64,000 nucleotides of DNA from Streptomyces fradiae (lineage in GTDB: Bacteria > Actinomycetota > Actinomycetes > Streptomycetales > Streptomycetaceae), in the NCBI RefSeq assembly GCF_041270065.1, contig NZ_CP065958.1, positions 124,001 through 188,000 of the forward strand. The letters are read 5' to 3'. A program made the translations under genes and the position numbers. The notes beneath the pieces were generated by a model that saw nothing but the letters and a program-made list of their open reading frames with translations, had not been told where the DNA came from and ran no database searches. Positions within the stretch are counted from its first letter, which is position 1; every line of letters begins with the position of its first letter. Below, in pieces: positions 51,708-60,943 of this stretch.

Positions 51708-51721
51708 TGGGAGCGAATCCA
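51708..51721. promoter_or_regulatory. Imperfect CebR box before the GH5 gene
   Basis: TGGGAGCGAATCCA keeps the left half and the end of the CebR core and differs at three positions. It lies 49 bases upstream of the GH5 ATG and 130 bases from the perfect box, so it may serve as a second, weaker site for the forward cellulase genes. Confidence 0.5.
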
Positions 51722-51769
51722 TCCCGTCGGCACCCCTTCCCGGGGTGCCCTCGCCGTGAGGACTCGCTC

Positions 51770-53332
51770 ATGCGACATCCCCCACGTCTGACAGCGCTCC
51801 TGGCGGGAGCGGCGCTCACGGCGGCGAGCACCGCTCTCGTCGTCACCGGTACGGCCTCGGGAGCCGCCACCGCGGCCGCCGCCTCCGCCTGCACCGTGGA
51901 GTACTCGGTCACGAACCAGTGGACCGGCGGCTTCCAGGGCTCCGTCAGCGTCACCAACAACAGCACGGCGCTCAGCAGCTGGACCCTCGGCTTCGGCTTC
52001 CCCGCAGGTCAGGCGGTCAGCCAGGGCTGGGGCGGCAAGTGGTCCCAGTCCGGGACCTCCGTGACCGTCGTGAACGAGAGCTGGAACGGCGCTCTCGGCA
52101 CGGGTGCGAAGGTGACGGCCGGCTTCATCGCCTCCTGGACGGGCAGCAACCCGGCGCCCACCGCCTTCACGCTCAACGGCGCGCCCTGCGACACGGGCGG
52201 AACGACACCCACCCCCACGCCCACCCCGACGCCCACTCCCACCCCCACCGACCCGACGACTCCCCCGACCACCCCGCCGACCACACCACCCACCACTCCG
52301 CCCACCCCGGTCACCGGAGCGCCCGAACTCAGCATCTCCGGGAATCAGTTCACCGACCAGAACGGCGCGACCCGCCGGCTCCTCGGGGTGAACCGCTCCG
52401 GCGGCGAGTTCATGTGCGTCCAGGGCTACGGCATCTGGGACGGTCCCGTCGACGACGCCTCGATCGCGGCGATCGCCGACTGGAAGGCCAACACCGTCCG
52501 CATCCCGCTCAACGAGGAGTGCTGGCTCGGCCTCGACAACATCAAGCCCGAGTACCGCGGGGCGAACTACGTCTCCGCCGTCAAGGGCCTGGTCGACCGG
52601 GTGCTCGCCCACGGCCTGACCCCGGTGGTGGAACTCCACTGGACCCACGGCCAGTACACCGGGAACTCGGCCGGCTGCTCCGACGTCCACGCGTCCTGCC
52701 AGAAGCCGATGCCGGACGCCCAGTACACCCCGGCGTTCTGGACCTCGGTCGCGAACACCTTCAAGAACGACAAGCGGGTCGTCTTCGACCTGTTCAACGA
52801 GCCCTACCCGGACCGGGCGACCTCCACCGCCGCCCAGGCCTGGGCCTGCTGGCGGGACGGCGGCAGCTGCCCCGGCATCGGTTACGAGGTCGCCGGCATG
52901 CAGGACCTGGTGGACGCGGTCCGCGCGACCGGGGCGGGGAACCTCGTCCTGGTGCCCGGCATCGCGTACTCCAACGACCTGAGCCAGTGGCTCGAGCACC
53001 GCCCCACGGACCCGGCGGGCAATCTGGCCGCCGCCTGGCACGTCTACAACTTCAACACCTGCTCCACCGAGACGTGCTGGAACGACACCCTCGCCCCCGT
53101 CGCCGCCCATGTACCTCTGCTCGCGGGCGAGATCGGTGAGAACACCTGCGCCCACGGATTCGTCGACCGCGTCATGAAGTGGTTCGACGACCGCGGCCTG
53201 TCCTATTTGGGCTGGACCTGGAACACCTGGAACTGCGGCTCCGGGCCCGCCCTGATCACCTCGTACGACGGCACTCCCACCGCATTCGGCATCGGGCTGC
53301 GCGACCACCTGCGCACCCTGAACGGACACTGA
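51770..53332 (+). CDS. Endoglucanase, CBM2 + GH5
   Basis: A 520-residue secreted cellulase. The signal peptide is about 1-38. CBM2 covers about 41-140 (Cys41 to Cys140). A Pro/Thr linker of PTPT and TTPP repeats (about 145-181) leads to the GH5 catalytic domain (about 185-520). The acid/base glutamate is in [12 protein letters not shown] and the nucleophile in [23 protein letters not shown] and WHVYNFNTC supply other conserved residues. It cuts amorphous cellulose internally. GAGGA precedes the ATG; the gh6 gene follows after 17 bases. Confidence 0.94.
   Translation: MRHPPRLTALLAGAALTAASTALVVTGTASGAATAAAASACTVEYSVTNQWTGGFQGSVSVTNNSTALSSWTLGFGFPAGQAVSQGWGGKWSQSGTSVTVVNESWNGALGTGAKVTAGFIASWTGSNPAPTAFTLNGAPCDTGGTTPTPTPTPTPTPTPTDPTTPPTTPPTTPPTTPPTPVTGAPELSISGNQFTDQNGATRRLLGVNRSGGEFMCVQGYGIWDGPVDDASIAAIADWKANTVRIPLNEECWLGLDNIKPEYRGANYVSAVKGLVDRVLAHGLTPVVELHWTHGQYTGNSAGCSDVHASCQKPMPDAQYTPAFWTSVANTFKNDKRVVFDLFNEPYPDRATSTAAQAWACWRDGGSCPGIGYEVAGMQDLVDAVRATGAGNLVLVPGIAYSNDLSQWLEHRPTDPAGNLAAAWHVYNFNTCSTETCWNDTLAPVAAHVPLLAGEIGENTCAHGFVDRVMKWFDDRGLSYLGWTWNTWNCGSGPALITSYDGTPTAFGIGLRDHLRTLNGH
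52201..52312 (+). repeat. Repetitive DNA encoding the GH5 Pro/Thr linker
   Basis: This stretch is made of short CCCAC/CCGAC-type repeats encoding PTPTPTP followed by TTPPTTPP units. It is a linker-coding microsatellite between the CBM2 and the catalytic domain, not a separate element. A similar run encodes the GH6 linker (about 53778-53838). Confidence 0.7.
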
Positions 53333-53349
53333 AAGGGTCACCCACCCCC

Positions 53350-55101
53350 ATGAGCCGCACGAAGAGCCGCACCGCCCTGTTCGCGGCGCTCGGCCTGATC
53401 GCCGCCACCGGCGCGACGGCCACCGCCCTGAGCACCGCCACCGCCGGCGCCGCCGCCGCGGGCTGCAAGGTCGACTACCAGATCGCCAGCCAGTGGAACA
53501 CCGGCTTCACGGCGAACGTCGTCGTCACCAACCTCGGCGACCCGGTCAACGCCTGGACGCTGGGCTGGAGTTACGGAGGCGACCAGAAGGTCAGCCAGGG
53601 CTGGAACGCCGACATCAGCCAGTCCGGCGCCGCCGTGACCGCGAAGAACCTCTCCTACAACGGAACCCTCGCGACCAACGGTTCCACCTCCTTCGGCTTC
53701 AACGCCACGTACAGCGGCACCAACGCCGTGCCCGCGACCTTCACGCTCAACGGCGTCGCCTGCACCGACGCGGTGCCACCGACCACCCCGCCGACCACTC
53801 CTCCGACGACGCCTCCCACCACCCCGCCCACCACGCCGCCGCCGGCCGGCACCAAGGCCGACAACCCCTACGTCGGCGCGCGGGTGTACGTGAACCCGGA
53901 GTGGTCCGCCAACGCGGCGGCCGAGCCGGGCGGCACCCGGGTGTCGAACCAGCCCACCGGAGTGTGGGTGGACCGGATCGCCGCCATCAACGGCGCGAAC
54001 GGCGGCATGGGCGTGCGCGCGCACCTCGACGAGGCGCTGCGGCAGAAGGGCGACGGCGAGCTGGCCGTCCAGTTCGTCATCTACAACCTGCCCGGCCGGG
54101 ACTGCGCGGCCCTCGCCTCCAACGGCGAGCTCGGCCCGACGGAGATCGACAAGTACAAGACCCAGTACATCGACCCGATCGCGGCCATCTTCGCCGACCC
54201 GAAGTACGCCGGCCTGCGGATCGTCACCACGGTCGAGCTCGACTCGCTGCCCAACCTCGTCACCAATGTGAGCGGTCGCCCGACGGCGACCCCGAACTGC
54301 GACGTGATGAAGGCGAACGGCAACTACATCAAGGGGGTCGGCTACGCGCTCAACAAGCTGGGCTCGATCCCCAACGTCTACAACTACCTGGACGCCGGCC
54401 ACCACGGCTGGCTCGGCTGGGACGACAACTTCGGGCCCTCCGCCGAGCTGTTCAAGACGGCGGCGACCGCCGAGGGCTCGACCCTCGCCAACGTGACGGG
54501 CTTCATCGTCAACACCGCCAACTACAGCGCCCTGAAGGAGGACCACTTCACGATCAACGACACCGTGAACGGGACCTCGGTCCGCCAGTCGAAGTGGGTG
54601 GACTGGAACCGCTACACCGACGAGCTGTCGTACGCCCAGGCGATGCGCGACAAGCTGGTGTCGATCGGCTTCGACCCGAAGATCGGCATGCTGATCGACA
54701 CCTCCCGCAACGGCTGGGGCGGCACCGCCCGGCCCACCGGACCGGGCGCGACCACCAGCGTCGACACCTATGTCGACGGCGGCCGTTACGACCGCCGCAT
54801 CAACCCCGGCAACTGGTGCAACCAGGCGGGTGCGGGCCTCGGTGAACGTCCGAAGGCGGCCCCGGCGGCCGGCATCGACGCGTACGTGTGGATCAAGCCC
54901 CCGGGCGAGTCCGACGGGGCGAGCTCGGAGATCCCGAACGACGAGGGCAAGGGCTTCGACCGCATGTGCGACCCGACGTACACCGGCAACCCCCGGAACA
55001 ACAACAACATGTCGGGCGCCCTGCCGAACGCGCCGCTGTCCGGGAAGTGGTTCTCGGCCCAGTTCCAGGAGCTCATGAAGAACGCGTACCCGGCGCTGTG
55101 A
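53350..55101 (+). CDS. Cellobiohydrolase, CBM2 + GH6
   Basis: A 583-residue secreted cellulase. Signal peptide about 1-36; CBM2 about 39-138 (Cys39 to Cys138). A TTPPTTPP linker (about 143-165) precedes GH6 (about 170-583). Catalytic region residues lie in YNLPGRDCAALASNGEL, VTTVELDSLPNLV, GMLIDTSRNGWGG and IKPPGESDG. The extended loops and length suggest an exo-acting cellobiohydrolase from the non-reducing end, partner to GH48. It is 17 bases after GH5 and is followed by a terminator. Confidence 0.93.
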   Translation: MSRTKSRTALFAALGLIAATGATATALSTATAGAAAAGCKVDYQIASQWNTGFTANVVVTNLGDPVNAWTLGWSYGGDQKVSQGWNADISQSGAAVTAKNLSYNGTLATNGSTSFGFNATYSGTNAVPATFTLNGVACTDAVPPTTPPTTPPTTPPTTPPTTPPPAGTKADNPYVGARVYVNPEWSANAAAEPGGTRVSNQPTGVWVDRIAAINGANGGMGVRAHLDEALRQKGDGELAVQFVIYNLPGRDCAALASNGELGPTEIDKYKTQYIDPIAAIFADPKYAGLRIVTTVELDSLPNLVTNVSGRPTATPNCDVMKANGNYIKGVGYALNKLGSIPNVYNYLDAGHHGWLGWDDNFGPSAELFKTAATAEGSTLANVTGFIVNTANYSALKEDHFTINDTVNGTSVRQSKWVDWNRYTDELSYAQAMRDKLVSIGFDPKIGMLIDTSRNGWGGTARPTGPGATTSVDTYVDGGRYDRRINPGNWCNQAGAGLGERPKAAPAAGIDAYVWIKPPGESDGASSEIPNDEGKGFDRMCDPTYTGNPRNNNNMSGALPNAPLSGKWFSAQFQELMKNAYPAL

Positions 55102-55123
55102 CGCCCTGACCGACGGACACGGA

Positions 55124-55151
55124 GGGGGCGCGGGACTTCACCCGCGCCCCC
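55124..55151. terminator. Rho-independent-type hairpin after GH6
   Basis: GGGGGCGCGGG (55124-55134), loop ACTTCA, then CCCGCGCCCCC (55141-55151), followed by TTCGT. The 11-bp perfect stem 23 bases after the GH6 stop should end the GH5-GH6 transcript. Confidence 0.8.
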
Positions 55152-55198
55152 TTCGTGGTACGTTTCGCGTCGCCGTGCGTTACTGCGATGTCGAGGAG

Positions 55199-55259
55199 GT
55201 GAGACCGATCAACACGATGACAGGTCGGGCCTCCCTCCCCCGCATGGCCTAGGGAGCCC
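55199..55259 (+). ncRNA. Leader hairpin with possible 17-codon ORF before the hydrolase
   Basis: A GTG at 55199, directly after GAGGAG, opens a 17-codon frame (MRPINTMTGRASLPRMA) ending at the TAG of 55250-55252. The 3' half of this frame overlaps a hairpin: GGGC (55227-55230) plus TCCCT (55232-55236) pair with AGGGA (55251-55255) plus GCCC (55256-55259), with one bulged base. The layout looks like a translated attenuator or structured 5' leader for the gene at 55291. Spacing between the GAGGAG and the GTG is too short, so the inner ATG (55216) may be used, or no peptide may be made. Confidence 0.35.
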
Positions 55260-55290
55260 GCAGAAGGCATCCCGAAAGGCTTGAGACGCT

Positions 55291-56040
55291 ATGCGCTTCA
55301 GCTCCTCCCTCTCTTTCCTCTCCGAGACGTCGGTCGACGGCGTCCGCGAACAGCTCTTCACCCTCGGCGAGATCCCCGGCGTGCTGTGGACGCCGGACGG
55401 CGCCGTCGGCACGCGCCCGCTCGTCCTGATGGGACACGGCGGCGGCCAGCACAAGAAGGCGCCCGGCATCCTGGCCCGGGCGCACCGCTTCGTGGCCGAG
55501 TGCGGCTTCGCCGTCGTGGCGGTCGACGTGCCCGCCCACGGCGACCGGCCGAAGGTCGAGGAGTACGACCGGCTGGCGGCCGAGAACCAGGCGCGGGTCG
55601 CGGCCGGTGCCGAACTGGCGCCGCTGATCGCCGAGTTCCAGGCGATGGTGGCCCGGCAGACCGTGCCGGAATGGCGAGCCGTCCTGGACGCCGTACAGCA
55701 GCTCCCCCACGTCGGCGCCGGCCCGGTCGGCTACTGGGGCGTCTCGCTCGGCTGCGGCCTCGGCGTCCCGTTCGTGGCCGCCGAGCCCCGGGTCCGCGCG
55801 GCCGTCCTGGGCCTGGGCGGGGCGCTCGCCTCGGCGGAGGCCGCCGCCCGGATCACCGTCCCGGTGGAGTTCCTGGTCCAGTGGGACGACGAGCGGGTGC
55901 CGCGGGCCGAGGGCCTGGCACTGTTCGACGCGCTGGGTTCGGCGGAGAAGTCCCTGCACGCCAACCCCGGCCTGCACGGCGAGATCCCGGCGTACGAGCT
56001 GGACAGCATGATCCGGTTCTTCGCCCGCCACCTCGGCTGA
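55291..56040 (+). CDS. Alpha/beta hydrolase (dienelactone-hydrolase-like)
   Basis: A 249-residue cytoplasmic hydrolase. The oxyanion region is VLMGHGGGQHKKAPG, the nucleophile elbow GYWGVSLGCGLGVPF, then the acid Asp in EFLVQWDDERVPR and the His in NPGLHGEIP. This is the complete triad of a small esterase/dienelactone hydrolase group. The substrate is unknown. It lies between the cellulases and cebR but has its own leader, and no CebR box is visible before it, so it may not belong to the cellulose regulon. Confidence 0.8.
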   Translation: MRFSSSLSFLSETSVDGVREQLFTLGEIPGVLWTPDGAVGTRPLVLMGHGGGQHKKAPGILARAHRFVAECGFAVVAVDVPAHGDRPKVEEYDRLAAENQARVAAGAELAPLIAEFQAMVARQTVPEWRAVLDAVQQLPHVGAGPVGYWGVSLGCGLGVPFVAAEPRVRAAVLGLGGALASAEAAARITVPVEFLVQWDDERVPRAEGLALFDALGSAEKSLHANPGLHGEIPAYELDSMIRFFARHLG

Positions 56041-56072
56041 CCGCCGGTCTGATCACTGTGCGGGCGTCCGGC

Positions 56073-57125
56073 TCACGAGGACGCCCGCACCACCAGCTCC
56101 GTCGGCAGCACCTGACGCGCGCCCTCGCCGGCCGCCGGCTCCCCCTCGCCACCACCCTCGCCCTCGTCGGACAGCTCCCGCAGCAGCATCCGCGCCATCG
56201 TGCGGCCCATCTCCTCGATGGGCTGGCGCACGCTGGTGAGCGGCGGGTCCATCAGGCGGGCGACGGCGGAGTCGTCGACGCCGACGAGGGCGACGTCCTC
56301 GGGTACCCGGCGCCCGGTCTCGCGCAGCACGCCGCGGGCGCCGGCCGCCATGACGTCGGAGGCGGCGAAGACGGCGTCCAGGTCGGGCGCGCGGTCGATC
56401 AGGTCGCGCATGGCGCGGCGGCCGCCCTCCTCGGTGAAGTCGCCGGTGGCGACGAGGAGTTCGTCGGAGGCGAGGCCGGCCGCCGCGATGCCCTCGCGGT
56501 AGCCGTCGAGCCGGGCCCGGGCCACGTACATGTCGAGCGGGCCGGTGATGGTGGCGATCCGGCGGCGGCCGCGGGCGGCGAGGTGGGCGACGGCGGCGCG
56601 GCCGGCTCCGGTGTTGTCGGAGTCGACGTAGGCGGCGGCCTCGTCGGCGGTGCGCCGGCCGTTGAGGACGACGGGCAGGCCGAGTTCGCGGACGCGGTCG
56701 GGCAGCGGGTCGTCGGCGTGCACGGAGGCGAGCAGGACGCCGTCCACGCGCCGGGCGGCCAGGTACTGCTCGAAGCGCTGCCGCTCCCGCTCGGTGCGCA
56801 CCAGGGTGAGCAGCAGCTGCTGGTCGGCCGCGCCGAGTTCGGCGCTGATGCCGCGGATGATGTCGAGGAAGTAGGGCTCGGCGAAGAGCCGTGCCTCGGT
56901 CTCCGGGATGACCAGCGCGATGGCGTCGGTTCGGCTGCCGGCGAGAGTGCGGGCGGCCTGGTTGGGCACATAGCCCAGTTCCTCGATGGCCCGGTGGACG
57001 GCCTCGCGGGCCTGGTCGCTGACCCTGGGCGAGCCGTTGATGACCCGGGACACGGTGCCCCGGCCGACCCCGGCCCGTACCGCGACCTGTTCCAGCGTGG
57101 GCCTGCCACTGTGCCGTCCGCTCAC
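56073..57125 (-). CDS. cebR: LacI-family repressor of cellulose/cellobiose use
   Basis: A 350-residue LacI protein beginning VSGRHSGRPTLEQVAVRAGV at a GTG (57125). The HTH (TLEQVAVRAGVGRGTVSRVING, then the hinge helix region NQAARTLAGSRT) is canonical. The sugar-binding core follows (IALVIPETEARLFAEPYF, ITGPLDMYVARARLDGY, VALVGVDDSAVARLM). In streptomycetes CebR binds TGGGAGCGCTCCCA and is released by cellobiose or cello-oligosaccharides; several copies of that site lie nearby. It is divergent from cebEFG-bglC. A Glu/Gly-rich insertion (ELSDEGEGGGEGEPAA) near the C-terminus is unusual. Confidence 0.93.
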   Translation of the reverse strand: MSGRHSGRPTLEQVAVRAGVGRGTVSRVINGSPRVSDQAREAVHRAIEELGYVPNQAARTLAGSRTDAIALVIPETEARLFAEPYFLDIIRGISAELGAADQQLLLTLVRTERERQRFEQYLAARRVDGVLLASVHADDPLPDRVRELGLPVVLNGRRTADEAAAYVDSDNTGAGRAAVAHLAARGRRRIATITGPLDMYVARARLDGYREGIAAAGLASDELLVATGDFTEEGGRRAMRDLIDRAPDLDAVFAASDVMAAGARGVLRETGRRVPEDVALVGVDDSAVARLMDPPLTSVRQPIEEMGRTMARMLLRELSDEGEGGGEGEPAAGEGARQVLPTELVVRASS

Positions 57126-57483
57126 GACTCTCGTACTCCCCTCGTGCGGCCTCGCCCCGTCCCTTGCGGCGATCAGGTCAAGATAGGCCACGATCCCGGC
57201 CCCCGTCGCACCCGGCACCGTTCGACAAGCGAAGGCGGCCTTGCGCGATGGGAGCGCTCCCACATTACCCGAACCAGGACAGGGCGCACCGCCGGCGGGC
57301 TCGCGTAACGAATCCGCGTTCATGTCTTGACACTGCCGCCCGAGAGGCAGGAACCTTCCGGCAACGACGACGTGGGAGCGCTCCCATCCGGTCGATCGAC
57401 GACCGGGCGGGTGGAGTCGCGCGCTCCCCGCACACCGGAACTCGGCGCACGACGAGCACCACCTTTGGGACGAGGAGAGTGGA
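57126..57483. promoter_or_regulatory. cebR-cebE intergenic control region with two CebR boxes
   Basis: This 358-base region has no gene. It carries two exact copies of TGGGAGCGCTCCCA (57249-57262 and 57373-57386). Between them lies a forward TTGACA (57327-57332) that can serve as the cebE -35 element, putting the second box just downstream of the start of transcription. The first box is placed to affect cebR. GAGGAGAG lies before the cebE ATG. Confidence 0.88.
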
Positions 57484-58833
57484 ATGCGCACATCCAGCAG
57501 CAGACGGGCCCCCGGCCGCGCCCGCCGTACCGCGCTGGCGGCGACGGCGGCCCTGGTCACCGGTACGGCCCTGCTCACCGGCTGCGGGGACGGCGGTGAC
57601 GACGGGGACTCCGCCGGCGGCGGCACGATCACGCTGCGGGTCGGGACCTTCGGTTCCTTCGGCTACGACAACAAGACCGGCGCCAAGCTGTACGCCGAGT
57701 ACGAGAAGAGCCACCCGAACATCAAGATCGTCGAGTCGAACGTGGCCGACGGACAGAAGTACTGGGACACCCTCAAGCTGCGCCTCTCCCGCAACAGCGG
57801 TCTCGCGGACATCCAGGCCGTCGAGGTGGGCTACATCGCCGAGGCGACCGGCCCCGCGATGGCGGACAAGTGGGTGGACCTGTCCAAGAACGGCGGCGCG
57901 AACCTGGGCGCCTTCCTCGACTGGAAGGTGAAGCAGGCGACCACCGCCGACGGCAAGGTGATCGGTCTCGGCACCGACATCGGCCCGATGGCCATCTGCT
58001 ACAACAAGGAGCTCTTCGCCAAGGCCAAGCTGCCCACCGACCGCACCGAGGTCGGCCGACTGTGGGCGGGCGACTGGGGCAAGTTCCTGGAGACCGGCAA
58101 GAACTACCAGAAGAGCGCGCCGGCCGGGACCTTCTTCCACGACTCGGCGAGCGGTCTGTTCAACGCGGTCGTCAACAGCGACCCCGAGCAGTACGCGAAC
58201 AGCAAGGGCGAGCTCGCCTGGGAGACCAGCCCGGGCGTGAAGACGGCCTGGGACACCGCCGTCAAGGCGGCGCAGGCCGGGATCACCGCCAAGCTGCGCC
58301 AGTTCGACGAGAAGGGCACCTGGAACGCCGCCTTCAAGAACTCGAAGTTCGCCACGGTCGCCTGCCCGAGCTGGATGACCGGCATCATCAAGGACCAGGC
58401 CGGCCCGGGCAACCAGGGCAAGTGGGACATCGCCGCGCCGCCGGTGGCGGGCAACTGGGGCGGCTCCTTCCTCGCCGTGCCGAAGTCCGGGAAGCACGCC
58501 AAGGAGGCCGCCGAGCTGGCCGCCTGGCTGACCGCCCCGGCCCAGCACGCCAAGGTGTTCGCGGTGAACGGCAACATCCCGTCCACCAAGGACACGCTGT
58601 CCTCCGCCGCCGTGGTCGGCGCGAAGATCCCCTACTTCGGCGACACCCCGGTCGGTGAGATCTACGCGGCCGCGGCCGCCCAGATCAAGCCCGCCCCGAT
58701 CAGCCGCTGGGACGGCCAGGTGAAGACCTTCCTCACCGACAACGGCATCCTCGACATCGAGCAGCGCGGCACCGATCCGGCGAAGGCCTGGGAGAACGTC
58801 AAGAAGCTGGTCGACGACAAGATCGACCAGTAG
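57484..58833 (+). CDS. cebE: Cellobiose/cellotriose-binding lipoprotein
   Basis: A 449-residue ABC binding protein. The signal peptide ends in LLTGCGDGG (lipobox Cys near residue 34). VGTFGSFGYDNKTGAKLYAEYEK-type N-lobe, DIGPMAICYNKELF and ACPSWMTGIIKDQAG follow. Position first in cebEFG behind CebR boxes identifies it. It captures cello-oligosaccharides made by the secreted cellulases. The GEIYAAAAAQIKP helix near the C-terminus is standard. Confidence 0.93.
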   Translation: MRTSSSRRAPGRARRTALAATAALVTGTALLTGCGDGGDDGDSAGGGTITLRVGTFGSFGYDNKTGAKLYAEYEKSHPNIKIVESNVADGQKYWDTLKLRLSRNSGLADIQAVEVGYIAEATGPAMADKWVDLSKNGGANLGAFLDWKVKQATTADGKVIGLGTDIGPMAICYNKELFAKAKLPTDRTEVGRLWAGDWGKFLETGKNYQKSAPAGTFFHDSASGLFNAVVNSDPEQYANSKGELAWETSPGVKTAWDTAVKAAQAGITAKLRQFDEKGTWNAAFKNSKFATVACPSWMTGIIKDQAGPGNQGKWDIAAPPVAGNWGGSFLAVPKSGKHAKEAAELAAWLTAPAQHAKVFAVNGNIPSTKDTLSSAAVVGAKIPYFGDTPVGEIYAAAAAQIKPAPISRWDGQVKTFLTDNGILDIEQRGTDPAKAWENVKKLVDDKIDQ

Positions 58834-58924
58834 CGGGAGGCGGCGGGGGCCCGGCCGTCGACACGGCCGCCGGGTCCCCGCCGCAGCGCCCCACCCGTAC
58901 GCACCGAACTGGAAGGACGCCCCC

Positions 58925-59941
58925 GTGGCCACCTCCGTACGGGCGAGGAAGGGCGGCTCCGCGTCGCCCGACGCACCGCCCGCCCGCTCCTCGCGCCCCG
59001 GCGCCCACCGCCCGGACGGCGGCGGCCCGTCCGCCCTGCGCCGCCGGCTCTACCGCTGGGACCTGAAGGCGACCCCGTACGCCTTCGTCGCCCCCTTCTT
59101 CCTCACCTTCGCCGCCTTCGGGCTCTTCCCGCTGCTCTACACCGGCTGGCTGTCGCTCAACCGGGTCGAGCTGGGCGGCGATCCGCAGTGGAAGGGCCTG
59201 GAGAACTACACCGACCTGGCCGGCAGCGAGTTCTTCTGGAACGCGCTCGTCAACACCTTCACCATCGGTGTGATCTCGACGGTCCCGCAGCTGCTCATGG
59301 CGCTCGGCCTGGCGCATCTGCTCAACTACAAGCTGCGCGGCCGGGGTTTCTTCCGGGTCGCGGTGCTCGCCCCGTACGCGACCTCGATCGCGGCGGCGAC
59401 GCTGGTCTTCACCCAGCTCTTCAACAAGGACTACGGACTCATCAACTCGGCGCTCGGCGCGGTCGGTTTCGACCCGGTCGACTGGGAGTCCTCCAAGTGG
59501 CCGGCGCAGATAGCCATCTCGGTGATCGTGACCTGGCGGTGGACCGGCTACAACGCGCTGATCTACCTGGCCGCGATGCAGGCCGTGCCGCAGGACCTGT
59601 ACGAGGCGGCCGCCCTCGACGGGGCCTCGCGCTGGCGCCAGTTCCTCAGCGTGACGATCCCCTCGATCCGGCCGACCATCCTGTTCACGATCATCGTCTC
59701 CACCATCGGCGCCACCCAGCTGTTCGGCGAGCCGATGCTCTACGGCGGCAGCGTCGGCATCTCCGGCGGCAGCGGCAACCAGTTCCAGACGCTGAGCCTG
59801 CTCATGTACGAGAAGGGCTGGGTCACCGGCGCGCTGGGCCAGGCCTCGGCGATCGCCTGGGTGATGCTGCTGCTCCTGCTCCTCATCGGCGGCGTCCAGT
59901 CGCTCGTCACCCGCGCGAACCGCAAGAAGCTGGGGGGCTGA
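58925..59941 (+). CDS. cebF: Cello-oligosaccharide ABC permease CebF
   Basis: A 338-residue CUT1 permease starting at a GTG. The N-terminal 40 residues are charged and Pro/Ser-rich. Six TM segments follow, with the EAA loop in QDLYEAAALDGASRWRQFLS then VTIPSIRP. It pairs with CebG, three bases downstream of its stop. It lies 91 bases after cebE. Together they transport cellobiose and cellotriose, energised by a shared ATPase not encoded here. Confidence 0.93.
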   Translation: MATSVRARKGGSASPDAPPARSSRPGAHRPDGGGPSALRRRLYRWDLKATPYAFVAPFFLTFAAFGLFPLLYTGWLSLNRVELGGDPQWKGLENYTDLAGSEFFWNALVNTFTIGVISTVPQLLMALGLAHLLNYKLRGRGFFRVAVLAPYATSIAAATLVFTQLFNKDYGLINSALGAVGFDPVDWESSKWPAQIAISVIVTWRWTGYNALIYLAAMQAVPQDLYEAAALDGASRWRQFLSVTIPSIRPTILFTIIVSTIGATQLFGEPMLYGGSVGISGGSGNQFQTLSLLMYEKGWVTGALGQASAIAWVMLLLLLLIGGVQSLVTRANRKKLGG

Positions 59942-59944
59942 CCC

Positions 59945-60823
59945 GTGCGCACCCGAACCCGCCCGTCGCTCCGCCCCTCCTTCCGTCAGACGGCCGGCCG
60001 GCAGCATCACGCCGGGCCGCTGACCTATGTCCTGCTCGGCCTCGCCGCGCTGCTCTCGCTCTTCCCGCTGTACTGGAACCTGGTGGCGGCCTCGCACACC
60101 GGGGAGCGGGTGGTCAGCCCGCCGGCGCCGCTGCTGCCGGGGCCGCGGCTCTTCGACAACCTGTCCTTCGCCTGGAACCAGGTCGACATGGGCGAGGCGC
60201 TGGTCAACACGACGATCGTCGCCGGCCTGGTCGCGGCGTCCACGGTGCTGTTCTCCACGCTCGCCGGCTTCGCCTTCGCCAAGCTGCCCTTCAAGGGCCG
60301 CAACGTGCTGCTCGCCCTGGTGGTCGCGACGATGACCGTGCCGCCGCAGCTGAGCGTGATCCCGCTGTACCAGATCATCACCGACCTGGGCTGGATCGAC
60401 CAGCTGCAGTCGGTGGTGCTGCCCTCGCTCGTCGCCGCCTTCGGCGTCTTCTTCATGCGCCAGTTCCTCGTCGAGGCGCTGCCCGTCGAGCTGGTGGAGG
60501 CGGCCCGGATGGACGGCGCGCACTCGCTGCGGATCATCTGGCACGTGGTGTTCCCGGTGGCGCGCCCCGCGATGGCCGTCCTCGGCATGCTGGTCTTCGT
60601 GCAGGCGTGGAACGACTTCTTCTGGCCGTTCATCGCGCTCACCCCGGACGGCAACCCGACCCTCCAGGTGGCCCTGGCCGGCCTGGGCGCGGGCAACCAC
60701 ACGGTCGACCAGGCCGTGGTGCTGACCGGCGCGCTGATCTCGACGGTGCCGCTGCTGCTGGTGTTCGCCGTGCTCGGCAAGCACATCGTCGGCGGGATCA
60801 CCGCGGGCGCGGTCAAGAGCTGA
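59945..60823 (+). CDS. cebG: Cello-oligosaccharide ABC permease CebG
   Basis: A 292-residue CUT1 permease starting at a GTG (59945). Six TM helices are visible; the EAA loop is PVELVEAARMDGAHSLRIIW then HVVFPVARP. LVAASHTGERVVSPP forms the first outer loop. It follows cebF after three bases and is 120 bases before bglC; the gap is pyrimidine-rich and holds the bglC CebR-like site at its end. Confidence 0.93.
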   Translation: MRTRTRPSLRPSFRQTAGRQHHAGPLTYVLLGLAALLSLFPLYWNLVAASHTGERVVSPPAPLLPGPRLFDNLSFAWNQVDMGEALVNTTIVAGLVAASTVLFSTLAGFAFAKLPFKGRNVLLALVVATMTVPPQLSVIPLYQIITDLGWIDQLQSVVLPSLVAAFGVFFMRQFLVEALPVELVEAARMDGAHSLRIIWHVVFPVARPAMAVLGMLVFVQAWNDFFWPFIALTPDGNPTLQVALAGLGAGNHTVDQAVVLTGALISTVPLLLVFAVLGKHIVGGITAGAVKS

Positions 60824-60928
60824 CGCCCGCGCGCCGATTCCTTTCCCGTACCTCTCCGCACCACTCCGTACCCCCGCCTGCCTCGCAACGCTCCGGTACG
60901 TCCCTTTGTCACCCCTTCTGTCTTCCGT

Positions 60929-60942
60929 TGGGAGCGCTCTCA
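60929..60942 (+). promoter_or_regulatory. CebR-like box overlapping the bglC ribosome binding site
   Basis: TGGGAGCGCTCTCA differs from the CebR core at one base and ends one base before the bglC ATG (60944). Its GGGAG is also the only plausible Shine-Dalgarno sequence. CebR bound here would block elongation or initiation right at the gene. Confidence 0.75.
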
Positions 60943-60943
60943 T

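Noticed and set aside
52201..52312. Short regular repeats that might suggest a CRISPR or satellite
   Set aside because: They are in frame and encode the Pro/Thr linker of the GH5 enzyme; there are no spacers.
55073..55270. A 65-codon reverse frame after the GH6 gene
   Set aside because: It crosses the terminator hairpin, has no ribosome site and overlaps the likely leader of the next gene.
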